Source: a bacterium (GTDB lineage: Bacteria > Pseudomonadota > Gammaproteobacteria > Burkholderiales > Thiobacillaceae). From it: DNA of 64,000 nt. The position numbers and the translations under genes are program-made. The notes under the pieces were generated by a model. That model worked only from the letters and a program-made list of their open reading frames with translations, was not told where the DNA came from and did no database searches. The stretch covers positions 1 to 64,000 of the forward strand of contig WOUQ01000005.1 in assembly GCA_009772925.1 (NCBI GenBank), in the 5' to 3' direction. Of this stretch, positions 27,881 to 35,702 are shown one piece after another. Each line of letters starts with the position of its first letter. Within the stretch, counting starts at the first letter, position 1.

Positions 27881-28989
27881 TCACCCTGCCAAGCGGCCTT
27901 CAGGGCGGCCACGCCTTCAATGGCGATCTGTTCCTCGCCGCTGAAGCGTCCGTCGATGGCCGCCCACTGGGCGGATTGACTCAAGACCTTTATCTGCTCG
28001 GGCTCAAAGCCGCCGGGGCGTTCCACGAACACCCAGTTCTGGCCTGCCTGGCGCACGATGGCCTTCACCGGCACGCGCCATTGTTTGTCGCCCGCCACGC
28101 CCTCGATGCGGGCGGATACGCTCTGGTTCAGGCGCAACAGGTTGCCGCGGTTGCTCACCCGGGCGCGGATGGGCACGGTCTGGGCCTCGCTCACGCTCCG
28201 GCCCACGGAGATCACCTGGCCGGTGGCGTCGGTGCCGGGCACGCTGACCTGCTGTCCGGTCTTCACCCGGGCCGCCATTTCCGCCGGGGCCTGGATCTCC
28301 AGCCAGAGGGGATCGAGCCGGCCCACCTTGAACAGCATGCCGGCCGTGTCCATGCGGGCGCCGATGACGGCACCCTGTTCCAGCACCACGCCACTGATGG
28401 GGCTGGCCAGGGCGATGCTGTCCGTCAGCCGTTCTCCCCGCTCCGCGGCCTTGATGGCACCCTGGTCAAGGCCAATGAGGCGCAACCAGGCACGGCGTTC
28501 GTTGAGTACGGCGGCGGCCTGGGCCTGGTTGGCCCGGCTGTTCTGCAGACGGGACTCGGGGATGATTCCTTCCTTGAACAGGGCTTCGTCGCGATGTACC
28601 GATTCCTGGGCCAAGCGGGCCTGGACTGCCGCCTGGGCAATGTCCTTTTGGGCTCCGATGAGGCTTTCACCCCGCAACACAGCCAGGGTCTGGCCTGTCT
28701 TCACTGTATCGCCTGCGGCCACCCTGACCTCGCTGACGATGCCCGCCATGGGGGCGGCCACCAGGCGTTCCTGGGTAGGCGGAATGGTGACCCGGGCGGG
28801 CAGGCCGACGGTGACGGCGCCGGCGTGGGCCACCAGGGGTGTGGTGCTCACGCGCAGGGCGGCGCGTTGGGCCGGGGTCAGGGAAATCAGCTTATCGCCG
28901 GCCTGGACGGGCCAGGCGAAGGTCATGGCTACGGCAAGGGCGACGGCAAGAAAGGGCAGGGGCAAAATATCTTGGCGAAAGGGGGGCAT
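27877..28989 (-). CDS. RND efflux periplasmic adaptor (CzcB/CusB-like)
   Basis: A 370-aa membrane-fusion protein. The N-terminal membrane or signal segment is LPLPFLAVALAVAMTFAWPVQAG. A lipoyl-like half follows (VAAPMAGIVSEVRVAAGDTVKTGQTLAVL), a helical hairpin (QAAVQARLAQESVHRDEALFKEGI), then the second lipoyl half (ASPISGVVLEQGAVIGARMDTAGMLFKVGRL) and beta-barrel domains. I see no His- or Met-rich N-terminal metal-binding stretch. The ATG at 28989 (MPPFRQD) is favoured because longer versions add sequence unlike a signal peptide. It follows the Gly-rich protein gene. Confidence 0.9.
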   Translation of the reverse strand: MPPFRQDILPLPFLAVALAVAMTFAWPVQAGDKLISLTPAQRAALRVSTTPLVAHAGAVTVGLPARVTIPPTQERLVAAPMAGIVSEVRVAAGDTVKTGQTLAVLRGESLIGAQKDIAQAAVQARLAQESVHRDEALFKEGIIPESRLQNSRANQAQAAAVLNERRAWLRLIGLDQGAIKAAERGERLTDSIALASPISGVVLEQGAVIGARMDTAGMLFKVGRLDPLWLEIQAPAEMAARVKTGQQVSVPGTDATGQVISVGRSVSEAQTVPIRARVSNRGNLLRLNQSVSARIEGVAGDKQWRVPVKAIVRQAGQNWVFVERPGGFEPEQIKVLSQSAQWAAIDGRFSGEEQIAIEGVAALKAAWQGE

Positions 28990-29074
28990 CGTGGAGGTGC
29001 AGTCAGGGTTATTGGACGTGAAAAGGGACGGTGCGTGGCCCGCGCCGTCCGTCGAGTTGAAAAGGCTGGTTGCG

Positions 29075-29401
29075 TCAGCGGTTGCGTCCTCCGCCCGGGC
29101 CCATGCCACCGCCGCCGGGGCCCCAGCCCGGCCCCATGCCGCCGCCCAGGGCGGGGGGCGCGTCCGGGAGACTCTTGCCCTGGGCCTTGGCTCGGGCCTG
29201 CATGGCCTGATGATGTTCTAGACGAATTTGCTCGCGTTCCAGGGCCGTGGTGGCGGTATGCATCCTGTTGCGGTATTCGATGCGTTCCTGGGCCGTCATC
29301 AATTGGCTGCCGTGGATGACCTCATCGGCCGGGTAAGCAGTCCCAGCACCCAGGGTGATGGCCATGGCCAGCGCCGTCATGATCAGTTTGGGGGCGCGCA
29401 T
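29075..29401 (-). CDS. Small exported glycine-rich protein of the metal-efflux operon
   Basis: A 108-aa protein, first gene of the efflux operon, with AAGGAG before the ATG. Signal peptide up to GAGTAYPA. The middle is a charged helix, LMTAQERIEYRNRMHTATTALEREQIRLEHHQAMQARAKAQ. The C-terminus is a flexible tail of GMGPGWGPGGGG-type residues. The helix resembles small periplasmic proteins often seen beside HME-RND genes. Three His and several Met suggest metal handling, but this is inferred from composition and position only. Confidence 0.8.
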   Translation of the reverse strand: MRAPKLIMTALAMAITLGAGTAYPADEVIHGSQLMTAQERIEYRNRMHTATTALEREQIRLEHHQAMQARAKAQGKSLPDAPPALGGGMGPGWGPGGGGMGPGGGRNR

Positions 29402-29516
29402 GATGTACTCCTTTCTAATGGGCTCAAGTCCCGGCCGCCCGGTCGGAACGCCCGTATCAACCTCGATTCCATTAGAGCAAGGGCATGTAACCGGCCTGCA
29501 ACCGCAAAATGGTGTT

Positions 29517-29565
29517 TTTGTAAGACGATGTGACAGAGCCTGGACCTGTTACATGGATTTACAAA
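29517..29565. promoter_or_regulatory. Divergent operator: 20-bp inverted repeat with tandem TGTAA half-sites
   Basis: The arm TTTGTAAGACGATGTGACAG (29517-29536) and the reverse complement of 29546-29565 (TTTGTAAATCCATGTAACAG) match at 16 of 20 positions across a 9-bp spacer. Each arm contains two direct half-sites, TGTAA and TGTGA/TGTAA, 10 bp apart, the arrangement used by OmpR-family dimers. It lies between the leftward efflux operon and the rightward response-regulator gene, so that regulator is the obvious binder. Confidence 0.7.
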
Positions 29566-29623
29566 TTGGCCCGTGGCGCTCTGGTGGCAGGAAAATAATC
29601 TCCATCAAAACAAGGACCGGACC

Positions 29624-30340
29624 ATGAAACAGGAGCATCTGCTGGTAGTGGACGACGACGCGGAACTGCGCGCACTGCTCCAGGACTACCTTGGGCAGGC
29701 AGGCTTCCGTGTCAACGCTGTGGCGGATGGCCGCCAGATGCTGCGTGCGCTGGAGGCGGCCCCCTACGACCTGGTGATCCTGGACGTGATGTTGCCCGGC
29801 GAGGATGGCCTGTCCCTGTGCCGCCGCCTGCGGACTGAGAGCCGCATCCCCATCCTCATGCTCACCGCCCGGGGAGACGAGGTGGACCGCATCGTCGGCC
29901 TTGAAATGGGGGCAGACGACTACCTGCCCAAGCCATTCAACCCCCGGGAGCTGCTGGCCCGGGTGAAGAGCGTCCTGCGGCGTGCAGGAAGTCTGCCGGA
30001 AAACCTGGCGGACGAGGATGTGCGCCGTTACCGTTTCGAGAGGTGGACGCTGGATACCCGGACCCGGCAGCTACTTTCCCCCACGGGCGTGGTGGTGGAT
30101 CTGTCCGGGGCGGAATACAAGTTGCTGCGCATTCTGTTGGAACATCCCAACCGGGTGCTCTCCCGGGACCAGATGCTGGAGTTCACCCAGGGCAGGGAAG
30201 CCAACGTATTCGACCGGGCCATCGATGTGCAGATCGGCCGCCTGCGTCGCAAGCTGGGAGATGACCCCCGTGAGCCGTGCCTGATCAAGACCGTGCGTAA
30301 CGAGGGCTACGTGCTGTCCGTGCCCGTGGAGCGGCAGTGA
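29624..30340 (+). CDS. OmpR-family response regulator of the metal-efflux locus
   Basis: A 238-aa DNA-binding regulator. The receiver domain has the acidic pair VDDDAE, the phospho-acceptor in LVILDVMLPGEDG (Asp near 54), MLTARGDE and the DDYLPKPFNPREL lysine. The winged-helix domain covers about 135-235 (LLSPTGVVVDLSGAEYKLL, RVLSRDQML, RLRRKLGDDPREPCLIKTVRNEGY). The start at 29624 has AAGGA upstream. It is followed after 7 bp by its kinase gene and divergent from the efflux genes it probably controls. Confidence 0.93.
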   Translation: MKQEHLLVVDDDAELRALLQDYLGQAGFRVNAVADGRQMLRALEAAPYDLVILDVMLPGEDGLSLCRRLRTESRIPILMLTARGDEVDRIVGLEMGADDYLPKPFNPRELLARVKSVLRRAGSLPENLADEDVRRYRFERWTLDTRTRQLLSPTGVVVDLSGAEYKLLRILLEHPNRVLSRDQMLEFTQGREANVFDRAIDVQIGRLRRKLGDDPREPCLIKTVRNEGYVLSVPVERQ

Positions 30341-30347
30341 GTAGGCC

Positions 30348-31658
30348 ATGAAGCGTATCGATTCCATCTATATGCGCGTGGCCGGGGTGTTGCTTATCGG
30401 CCTGCTTGCGGCCCAGTGGATATCCGAGCAGCTCTACCAAGAGGAGCGGGAACGGCTGCTTTCCCACCTTATCGCCGGCCCCCTGGTGCAGCGGCTGGGG
30501 GCGATAGCAGACCAGCTGGACCGGACCCCGGCGGCGGAGCGCCCGGCCCTGCTGCGGGCGTTTACTTCGCCACGCATCACCTTCAGCCTGGCAGACCGGC
30601 CGGCGGAGGGTCTCCACGATGGCGCCCTGGATAAGCTCCAGGCACGGCTGCCCCATGAGATGGGCGTTCTGCGCCGAGTCACGGTGGCCAGCGGGCCCCA
30701 TGAAACCGCAGACGGGGTGCCCATCCTGACCCGCATCTCTTTCGTGCTTCGCGATGGGCAGATCATCCTGGCCACCCACCATTTCCCCGGCGACGAGCAG
30801 GTGGTCCCCAGCCGCCACTTGCCCCTGTTGACGGGATATTTCCTGGCCATCGCCCTGCTGGCCCTGGTGGCTATGCGCTGGGCGGTGGAGCCCCTGCGCC
30901 GCATGGCGGTGGCGGCTGACGCCCTGGGACGGGACCTCAGCGGCCCACCCCTGCCGGAAACCGGTCCCCGAGAGGTACGCCAGGCTGCCCACGCCTTCAA
31001 CACCATGCAAAAACGCCTGGCCAGTTATCTGGATGACCGCCTGCGCATCCTTGCCGCCGTATCGCACGATCTCAAGACGCCCATCACCCGACTTAAGCTG
31101 CGCGCCGAGATGCTTGCGGACGAGGGTCAGCGGGGAAAATTCCTGCGGGACTTGGAAGACATGGAGACCATGATCGGCGTCACCCTTGATTTCCTGCGGG
31201 GCGAGTCCGACAAGGAATCCGGCGTGCCCCTGGACATCAACGCCCTGCTATCCACCCTGAGGGATGACATGGCCGCCTTGGGCGAGCAGGTGGAAGTGGA
31301 GGGCGAGGCCGCCGAGCCTCTCCAGGCCAGGCCTCAGGCCCTCAAGCGCTGTCTCTCCAACCTGATCGAGAACGCGGTGCGGTACGGAGGCAATGCCCGG
31401 ATCAGGGTGGAAGACAGCGCCACGGAGTTGACCTTGCATATTGATGACGATGGGCCGGGTATTCCCGATGACAAGCTGGAACAGATGTTCCAGCCCTTCC
31501 GCCGGGGCGAGGACTCCCGCAACCGGGCCACGGGCGGCGTGGGCCTGGGCCTGGCCATAGCGCGCAACCTGGCCCGAGCCCATGGTGGCGAGGTGACTTT
31601 GTCCAACCGCCGAGAAGGCGGTTTACGGGTTACTGTGGTTCTGCCCCGGGAGACCTGA
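30348..31658 (+). CDS. Sensor histidine kinase of the metal-efflux locus
   Basis: A 436-aa membrane kinase of EnvZ-like layout: TM1 near residues 8-28, a periplasmic sensor of about 130 residues, TM2 near 160-180 (LLTGYFLAIALLALVAM), HAMP, a HisKA domain with the phospho-His in VSHDLKTPITRLKLRAEML, and HATPase_c boxes LSNLIENAVRYG, DDDGPGIPD and GVGLGLAIARNLARAHGG. The periplasmic loop (EQVVPSRHLPL near its end) shows no metal cluster I recognise. It is operonic with the response regulator. Confidence 0.93.
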   Translation: MKRIDSIYMRVAGVLLIGLLAAQWISEQLYQEERERLLSHLIAGPLVQRLGAIADQLDRTPAAERPALLRAFTSPRITFSLADRPAEGLHDGALDKLQARLPHEMGVLRRVTVASGPHETADGVPILTRISFVLRDGQIILATHHFPGDEQVVPSRHLPLLTGYFLAIALLALVAMRWAVEPLRRMAVAADALGRDLSGPPLPETGPREVRQAAHAFNTMQKRLASYLDDRLRILAAVSHDLKTPITRLKLRAEMLADEGQRGKFLRDLEDMETMIGVTLDFLRGESDKESGVPLDINALLSTLRDDMAALGEQVEVEGEAAEPLQARPQALKRCLSNLIENAVRYGGNARIRVEDSATELTLHIDDDGPGIPDDKLEQMFQPFRRGEDSRNRATGGVGLGLAIARNLARAHGGEVTLSNRREGGLRVTVVLPRET

Positions 31659-31680
31659 CTGCGGGCAAACCCTCCCGCAG
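31659..31680 (+). terminator. Weak stem-loop after the kinase gene
   Basis: CTGCGGG and CCCGCAG pair around an 8-nt loop directly after the TGA. There is no T-run, so this is at best a weak terminator or an mRNA-stabilising 3-prime hairpin. Confidence 0.3.
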
Positions 31681-31814
31681 GCGCCTCGTAGTCGCGGACA
31701 CAAGCGAAGCGCTTCGCCATGCCAACGTCCAGCAACACGTCGTGTCGTCTCAGAACATGATTTGCGTCGAGAGCAGCGGCCGGTATGGCAGGGGACTCCT
31801 ACGCGGGTAGCGCA

Positions 31815-31912
31815 CCACCTTCACCGTTATCCGCTCTAAAGCCTCGCCAAAGCTTCGCCTCAGATTTCCTTAAGCTTTCCGCTTCAAGCTGTGGTCGTGT
31901 TCATCCCACACA
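31815..31912 (+). repeat. 98-bp duplicated leader, copy 1 (before the octaheme operon)
   Basis: Matches 35188-35285 at 89 of 98 positions without gaps and stands in the same place, 21 bp before a cytochrome c start codon. It contains CTTAAGC, a 5-nt loop and GCTTCAAG, which can fold as a short stem. Two of the nine differences fall in that loop while the arms are unchanged. It presumably carries the promoter or an operator for the downstream cytochrome operon. Confidence 0.85.
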
Positions 31913-31933
31913 TTCACTCTGAGGAGCGCATCG

Positions 31934-32413
31934 ATGAAACGCAAATTGCTGGCCGTCACCCTCTGCGCAACCATGATTGCCCCAGCCATTGCTCAAGAGG
32001 AAATCACTTACCGACAACACATTGGCCCCATGCTGAAGAAGTACTGCAACGAGTGCCACGCCGCACCCGATGCTCCCACCATGGCTGACTTCAAGCTGGA
32101 CGAAGAAAAGTGGAAAAAGGCCAAGGTTGGCGCACGCTTGGACACTTACGAACACCTGGTGATCCTGGTGGCCTACCCGTCAACCGGAGCGATCATGCGT
32201 CGCCTTGACGATGGCACCAGCCAATACGCCAATGGCAAGCCAGGCAACATGTACAAGTACCTGGGGAAAACCGACGAAGAGCGCCAGGCCAACCTGGCCA
32301 TCATGAAAGCGTGGGTAGGCGAAGGTGGCTGGAACCTGAACCGCATGAAAGCCCGCGGAGACGTGCCTGCCCTGACCAAAGAGCAGTTCGACAAGCTCGA
32401 ACTCAAGTACTGA
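31934..32413 (+). CDS. Periplasmic monoheme cytochrome c
   Basis: A 159-aa protein with signal peptide MKRKLLAVTLCATMIAPAIAQ and one heme site, KKYCNECHAAPDAPTM. The rest (DFKLDEEKWKKAKVGARLDTYEHLVILVAYPSTGAIMRRLDD, GKPGNMYKYLG, MKAWVGEGGWNLNRM) resembles small cytochromes annotated only as hypothetical or cytochrome c; a Met in GNMYKYLG may be the sixth ligand. It is the first gene of a four-gene electron-transfer operon and stands directly behind the duplicated leader. Confidence 0.9.
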   Translation: MKRKLLAVTLCATMIAPAIAQEEITYRQHIGPMLKKYCNECHAAPDAPTMADFKLDEEKWKKAKVGARLDTYEHLVILVAYPSTGAIMRRLDDGTSQYANGKPGNMYKYLGKTDEERQANLAIMKAWVGEGGWNLNRMKARGDVPALTKEQFDKLELKY

Positions 32414-32440
32414 ACAAATTGCCAGGGAATCCCCTGCGTC

Positions 32441-33709
32441 ATGACCTCTCTCGGCTTGCTGCTTTGGATTGTTCTTGGCATCGCTTTGCAGGTGGGGCTG
32501 TTCCTGGGCATCAGTTTCTGGCAGCACTGGCAGTCTTACAGCCGTCTCAAGCACGGACAGCCCGAAGCAGACGAATCACTACCCGCGGCCAGCCTGCCAA
32601 AAGCGGAAGTGGCTGGCTGGTCGGGCTTTCGCCCTTTCAAGGTTGCCCAGCGCGTTATAGAGGACAGCGCAGGGCAAATCTGTTCTTTCTACCTGGAGCC
32701 CGAAGATAGGCAAGCTCTTCCGTCATACCAGCCCGGCCAGTTCCTGACCTTCCGTTTGGACGTTCCCAAGGCCGACGGCAGCGGTACCGAGCAAATCACC
32801 CGCTGCTACTCCCTGTCGGATGCCCCCCAGTCCGGCCATTATCGTGTTTCGATCAAGCGGGTGCCGCCCCCGCCGAACCGCGACCTTCCCCCGGGGCGTT
32901 CCTCGAACTTCTTCCACGACCGTGTCCAGGTCGGTACGACGTTGCAAGTCCGCGCCCCCTCGGGCCACTTCTATCTCGAACCGGGCGGCAGCCCCATCGT
33001 CCTGATCGCCGGCGGCATCGGCATCACGCCCATGCTCAGCATGCTCAACTGGTGCCAATCGCACCAACCCGAGCGCGAAGTCTGGTTCTTCTATGGCGTG
33101 CGCAACAGCAGGGAAACCGCTTTTGCAGCGCATCTGGGCGCAATCGCCGCGGCCAACCCCAAAGTCCATCTGCGCTTGTGCTTCAGCGACCCGCTGCCGG
33201 AAGATCGACTGGGCCGAGACTTCCACCACCACGGTCGCGTAGATGTGCATCTGTTCCGCATGGAATTGCCGCTGAAGCCCTACCACTACTACATCTGCGG
33301 GCCCACACCGATGATGGAATCCCTAGTGCCGGCACTGGACGACTGGGGCGTGCCCGATGCGCACATCCACTTCGAAGCCTTCGGTCCCGCTTCGATCAAG
33401 CGTCGCAAACCGGAGACCGCTGCTACCGGGAGTGCCATTGCAACCCCTGCAAGCGACATCACGGTGACCTTCGCCAAATCAGGCAAACAGGCCCGGTGGT
33501 CAGCGCAGTCGGGCAGCCTGCTGGAATTCGCAGAATCCCAGGGGATTGCCATCGATTCGGGCTGCCGCGCAGGCGGCTGCGGCACCTGCCAGACGACGAT
33601 ACGTTCCGGCGAAGTGTCCTATCAGCAATCTCCGGACTTCGATCCCGAACCCGGCACCTGCCTGATGTGCGTCAGCATCCCCAAGACCCATGTGACGCTG
33701 GAGGCCTGA
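32441..33709 (+). CDS. Membrane-anchored FAD/NAD(P)H reductase with C-terminal 2Fe-2S ferredoxin domain
   Basis: A 422-aa flavoprotein. One N-terminal helix (LLLWIVLGIALQVGLFLGISFW) is followed by positive residues, which places the rest in the cytoplasm. An FAD-binding ferredoxin-reductase domain (TRCYSLSDAPQSGHYRVSIKRV), an NAD(P)-binding domain (IAGGIGITPMLSML, CGPTPMMESLVPAL) and a plant-type 2Fe-2S domain (DSGCRAGGCGTCQTTI, then CLMC) follow. The domain order resembles phenol and benzoate dioxygenase reductases or HCP reductase. In this operon it would move electrons from NAD(P)H to the membrane cytochrome b next door. Confidence 0.92.
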   Translation: MTSLGLLLWIVLGIALQVGLFLGISFWQHWQSYSRLKHGQPEADESLPAASLPKAEVAGWSGFRPFKVAQRVIEDSAGQICSFYLEPEDRQALPSYQPGQFLTFRLDVPKADGSGTEQITRCYSLSDAPQSGHYRVSIKRVPPPPNRDLPPGRSSNFFHDRVQVGTTLQVRAPSGHFYLEPGGSPIVLIAGGIGITPMLSMLNWCQSHQPEREVWFFYGVRNSRETAFAAHLGAIAAANPKVHLRLCFSDPLPEDRLGRDFHHHGRVDVHLFRMELPLKPYHYYICGPTPMMESLVPALDDWGVPDAHIHFEAFGPASIKRRKPETAATGSAIATPASDITVTFAKSGKQARWSAQSGSLLEFAESQGIAIDSGCRAGGCGTCQTTIRSGEVSYQQSPDFDPEPGTCLMCVSIPKTHVTLEA

Positions 33710-33710
33710 C

Positions 33711-34301
33711 ATGACATCACCCGGCACCGCTTCCCTCTGGCTCAACCACATCCTGCCCTTCACGCTGTTGGTGACCCTGCTCGGGGTGGCGACGGTCCTC
33801 GGCGACTACCTGCTGCATCGTCTCGATATGGTCTGGGTGGGCCGCTATCTCGGCATCCCCGGCACCTTGCTGATCATCGGATCGCTGACCTATTCCCTGC
33901 GCAAGCGGAAAGTCATCGCGTCCGGGAACGTCAAATCCTGGCTCAGCATGCACGAGCTCGGCACCTGGCTGGGTTCCTGGATGGTGCTGCTTCATGCCGG
34001 GGTCCATTTCAATGCCATCCTGCCCTGGCTGGCCACAATCGCCATGGGGGTCAATGTCATCAGCGGCATGGTCGGCAAGATGCTGCTGAAACGCTCGCGC
34101 GAACATGTCCAGGCCCGGCGCGAACAGTATCAGTTGCGCGGGTTGCCCAAGGCGGAGGTCGAGCAGACGGTGTTCTGGGAATCGGTAACTTTTGACGCCA
34201 TGGCCAAGTGGCGCAAGGTCCACATACCGATCTTCATTGCCTTTGCCGTGCTGGCCCTGGGGCACATCGTCAGCATCTTCCTGTTCTGGGGGTGGCGATG
34301 A
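33711..34301 (+). CDS. Small four-helix membrane protein, probable b-type cytochrome
   Basis: A 196-aa integral membrane protein with about four helices. Histidines sit in or near the helices: SMHELGTWLGSWMVLLHAGVHFNAILPWL, KVHIPIFIAFAVLALGHIVSIFLF. This spacing is what a di-heme b561-like bundle would show, though no family signature is certain. A 30-residue polar loop (RSREHVQARREQYQLRGLPKAEVEQTVF) separates helices 3 and 4. It starts 2 bp after the reductase gene and ends in an ATGA overlap with the octaheme cytochrome gene, so it likely carries electrons between the two. Confidence 0.75.
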   Translation: MTSPGTASLWLNHILPFTLLVTLLGVATVLGDYLLHRLDMVWVGRYLGIPGTLLIIGSLTYSLRKRKVIASGNVKSWLSMHELGTWLGSWMVLLHAGVHFNAILPWLATIAMGVNVISGMVGKMLLKRSREHVQARREQYQLRGLPKAEVEQTVFWESVTFDAMAKWRKVHIPIFIAFAVLALGHIVSIFLFWGWR

Positions 34302-35047
34302 GCAAGACCCTCAAGTTCATTCTGGCGGCCAACCTGATCGTCCTGGCCATCCTGGCCTTTGCCTATCCCCATTTGATGGTCGGCCCCGGCAAGCTGATTC
34401 CCGGCCACAGCAAGCTCGAAACAGATTGCTTTGTCTGCCACGCACCGTTTCTCGGGACCACGACCGAACGCTGTATCTCCTGTCACAAGCCCGAAGCAAT
34501 CGGCAAGCTCACGACTCTTGGGCAGCCGATCCAGAAACCGCTCACCAGCACACCGTTCCATCAGAAGCTCGTCAAGCAGGATTGCCTTGCGTGCCACAGT
34601 GATCACGCCGGAGTGAAACGCTTCCGTAGCGCAGGCCGGTTCAACCACGCCTTGCTCCAGGCGGATGCCCGCAAGGAATGTCAGTCCTGCCACAAGTCAC
34701 CCAAAGATTCGCTCCATCAGCAGATCACCGGAAATTGCAGCCAGTGCCATAGCCAGGAGAAATGGGTACCCGCGAACTTCGATCACGGTAAGTATTTCGT
34801 TCTGGACCGTGATCACAACGTGAAATGCGCAACTTGTCACGTGCGTAACGACTACAACCGCTACACCTGCTACGGCTGCCATGAGCACTCCCCCGAGAAG
34901 ATCCGGCGCGAGCATATCGAAGAAGGAATTCGCGACTTCAAGAACTGCGTTGAATGCCACCGAAGCGCCGATGAGCACGACATTCGGATGCCGGGGCGCG
35001 GGAGAGTGCGCGAACAAGGACAAGGCGTGGCGCGGGATAACGACTGA
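34298..35047 (+). CDS. Octaheme c-type cytochrome, membrane-anchored
   Basis: A 249-aa multiheme protein with one N-terminal helix (KTLKFILAANLIVLAILAFAYP) likely kept as an anchor. Eight CxxCH sites are visible in order: CFVCH, CISCH, CLACH, CQSCH, CSQCH, CATCH, CYGCH, CVECH. Spaced histidines (FHQKL, NHALLQ, LHQQI, FDHGKYF, DRDHNVK, HEHSPEKI, EEHI) fit bis-His ligation in a class III/c3-like fold. The start at 34298 overlaps the cytochrome b stop. As the operon's final gene it is the likely periplasmic electron outlet. The redox partner is unknown. Confidence 0.92.
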   Translation: MSKTLKFILAANLIVLAILAFAYPHLMVGPGKLIPGHSKLETDCFVCHAPFLGTTTERCISCHKPEAIGKLTTLGQPIQKPLTSTPFHQKLVKQDCLACHSDHAGVKRFRSAGRFNHALLQADARKECQSCHKSPKDSLHQQITGNCSQCHSQEKWVPANFDHGKYFVLDRDHNVKCATCHVRNDYNRYTCYGCHEHSPEKIRREHIEEGIRDFKNCVECHRSADEHDIRMPGRGRVREQGQGVARDND

Positions 35048-35187
35048 CGGCAATCAAAACACACCCAGCCTGTATTGCCATGCCGGGATTTCCATCGGCT
35101 GGCGCGAACACCTGCATACGCCGCCTTGGTCATGGCAAACGACACTGGATGCCATCACACGACTTGACTTGCCTGGCTCCCGGCGGG

Positions 35188-35285
35188 CCACCTTCACCGT
35201 TATTCGGTCTTAAGCCTCGCCAAAGCTTCACCTCAGATTTCCTTAAGCTCCCCGCTTCAAGCTGTGGCCATGTTCACCCCACACA
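35188..35285 (+). repeat. 98-bp duplicated leader, copy 2 (before the SHP operon)
   Basis: Ungapped, 91% identical to 31815-31912, and placed 11 bp before the SHP start codon. The same stem arms CTTAAGC and GCTTCAAG are kept. The rest of the 35048-35296 gap holds no gene I can support. Confidence 0.85.
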
Positions 35286-35296
35286 GGAGCATGACC

Positions 35297-35701
35297 ATGA
35301 AAGCACTGATTCCCGTATTGATTGGCCTATTCGCCGTGACGGCGCAGGCCGCCACGCCCAACGAAATTCTCGCCGGCTATCGCGCCGAGGCGGCGAAGAA
35401 CAACCCCCGTTACCAGTCATCGGCGGAGCTCGGCGCGCAGTTGTACAGGCACTCGTTCGGCGTGTCCGCCAAGATGCCGTCGTGCAGCAGCTGCCACGGC
35501 GACGATCCCGCCCGTGGCGGCAGTCATGTGGTGACCGGCAAGGCGATCCAGCCCCTGGCGCCCGCCGCCAATGCGGAGCGCTTCAGCGACCCGGCCAAGG
35601 TGGAAAAGTGGTTCCGCCGCAACTGCGGCGAAGTGCTCGGCCGGGAATGCAGCGCCACCGAAAAGGCCGATTTCATCACCTTCGTGATGCGGGGGCGCTG
35701 A
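35297..35701 (+). CDS. shp: SHP-type (DUF1924) monoheme cytochrome c
   Basis: A 134-aa periplasmic cytochrome with signal peptide MKALIPVLIGLFAVTAQAA and the heme site PSCSSCHGDD. It matches the sphaeroides heme protein family: a conserved Asn (Asn109 of the precursor, about 90 of the mature form, in WFRRNC) and a Cys pair (Cys110, Cys118 in RRNCGEVLGREC). In Rhodobacter sphaeroides SHP an Asn is the sixth ligand and leaves on reduction, allowing O2 or NO binding. The second of two nearby ATGs is chosen because AGGAG is seven bases before it. First gene of an SHP-DHC-b561-two-component operon. Confidence 0.9.
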   Translation: MKALIPVLIGLFAVTAQAATPNEILAGYRAEAAKNNPRYQSSAELGAQLYRHSFGVSAKMPSCSSCHGDDPARGGSHVVTGKAIQPLAPAANAERFSDPAKVEKWFRRNCGEVLGRECSATEKADFITFVMRGR

Positions 35702-35702
35702 G

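Noticed and set aside
31681-31814. Possible transposase or other gene remnant before the first duplicated leader
   Set aside because: A short minus-strand peptide (MLLDVGMAKRFACVRDYEAP) is suggestive, but it runs on antisense to the kinase gene and I could not tie it to any family.
31800-35296. FNR/Anr boxes upstream of the cytochrome operons
   Set aside because: No TTGAT-N4-ATCAA or close variant was found in either leader or in the gap 35048-35187.
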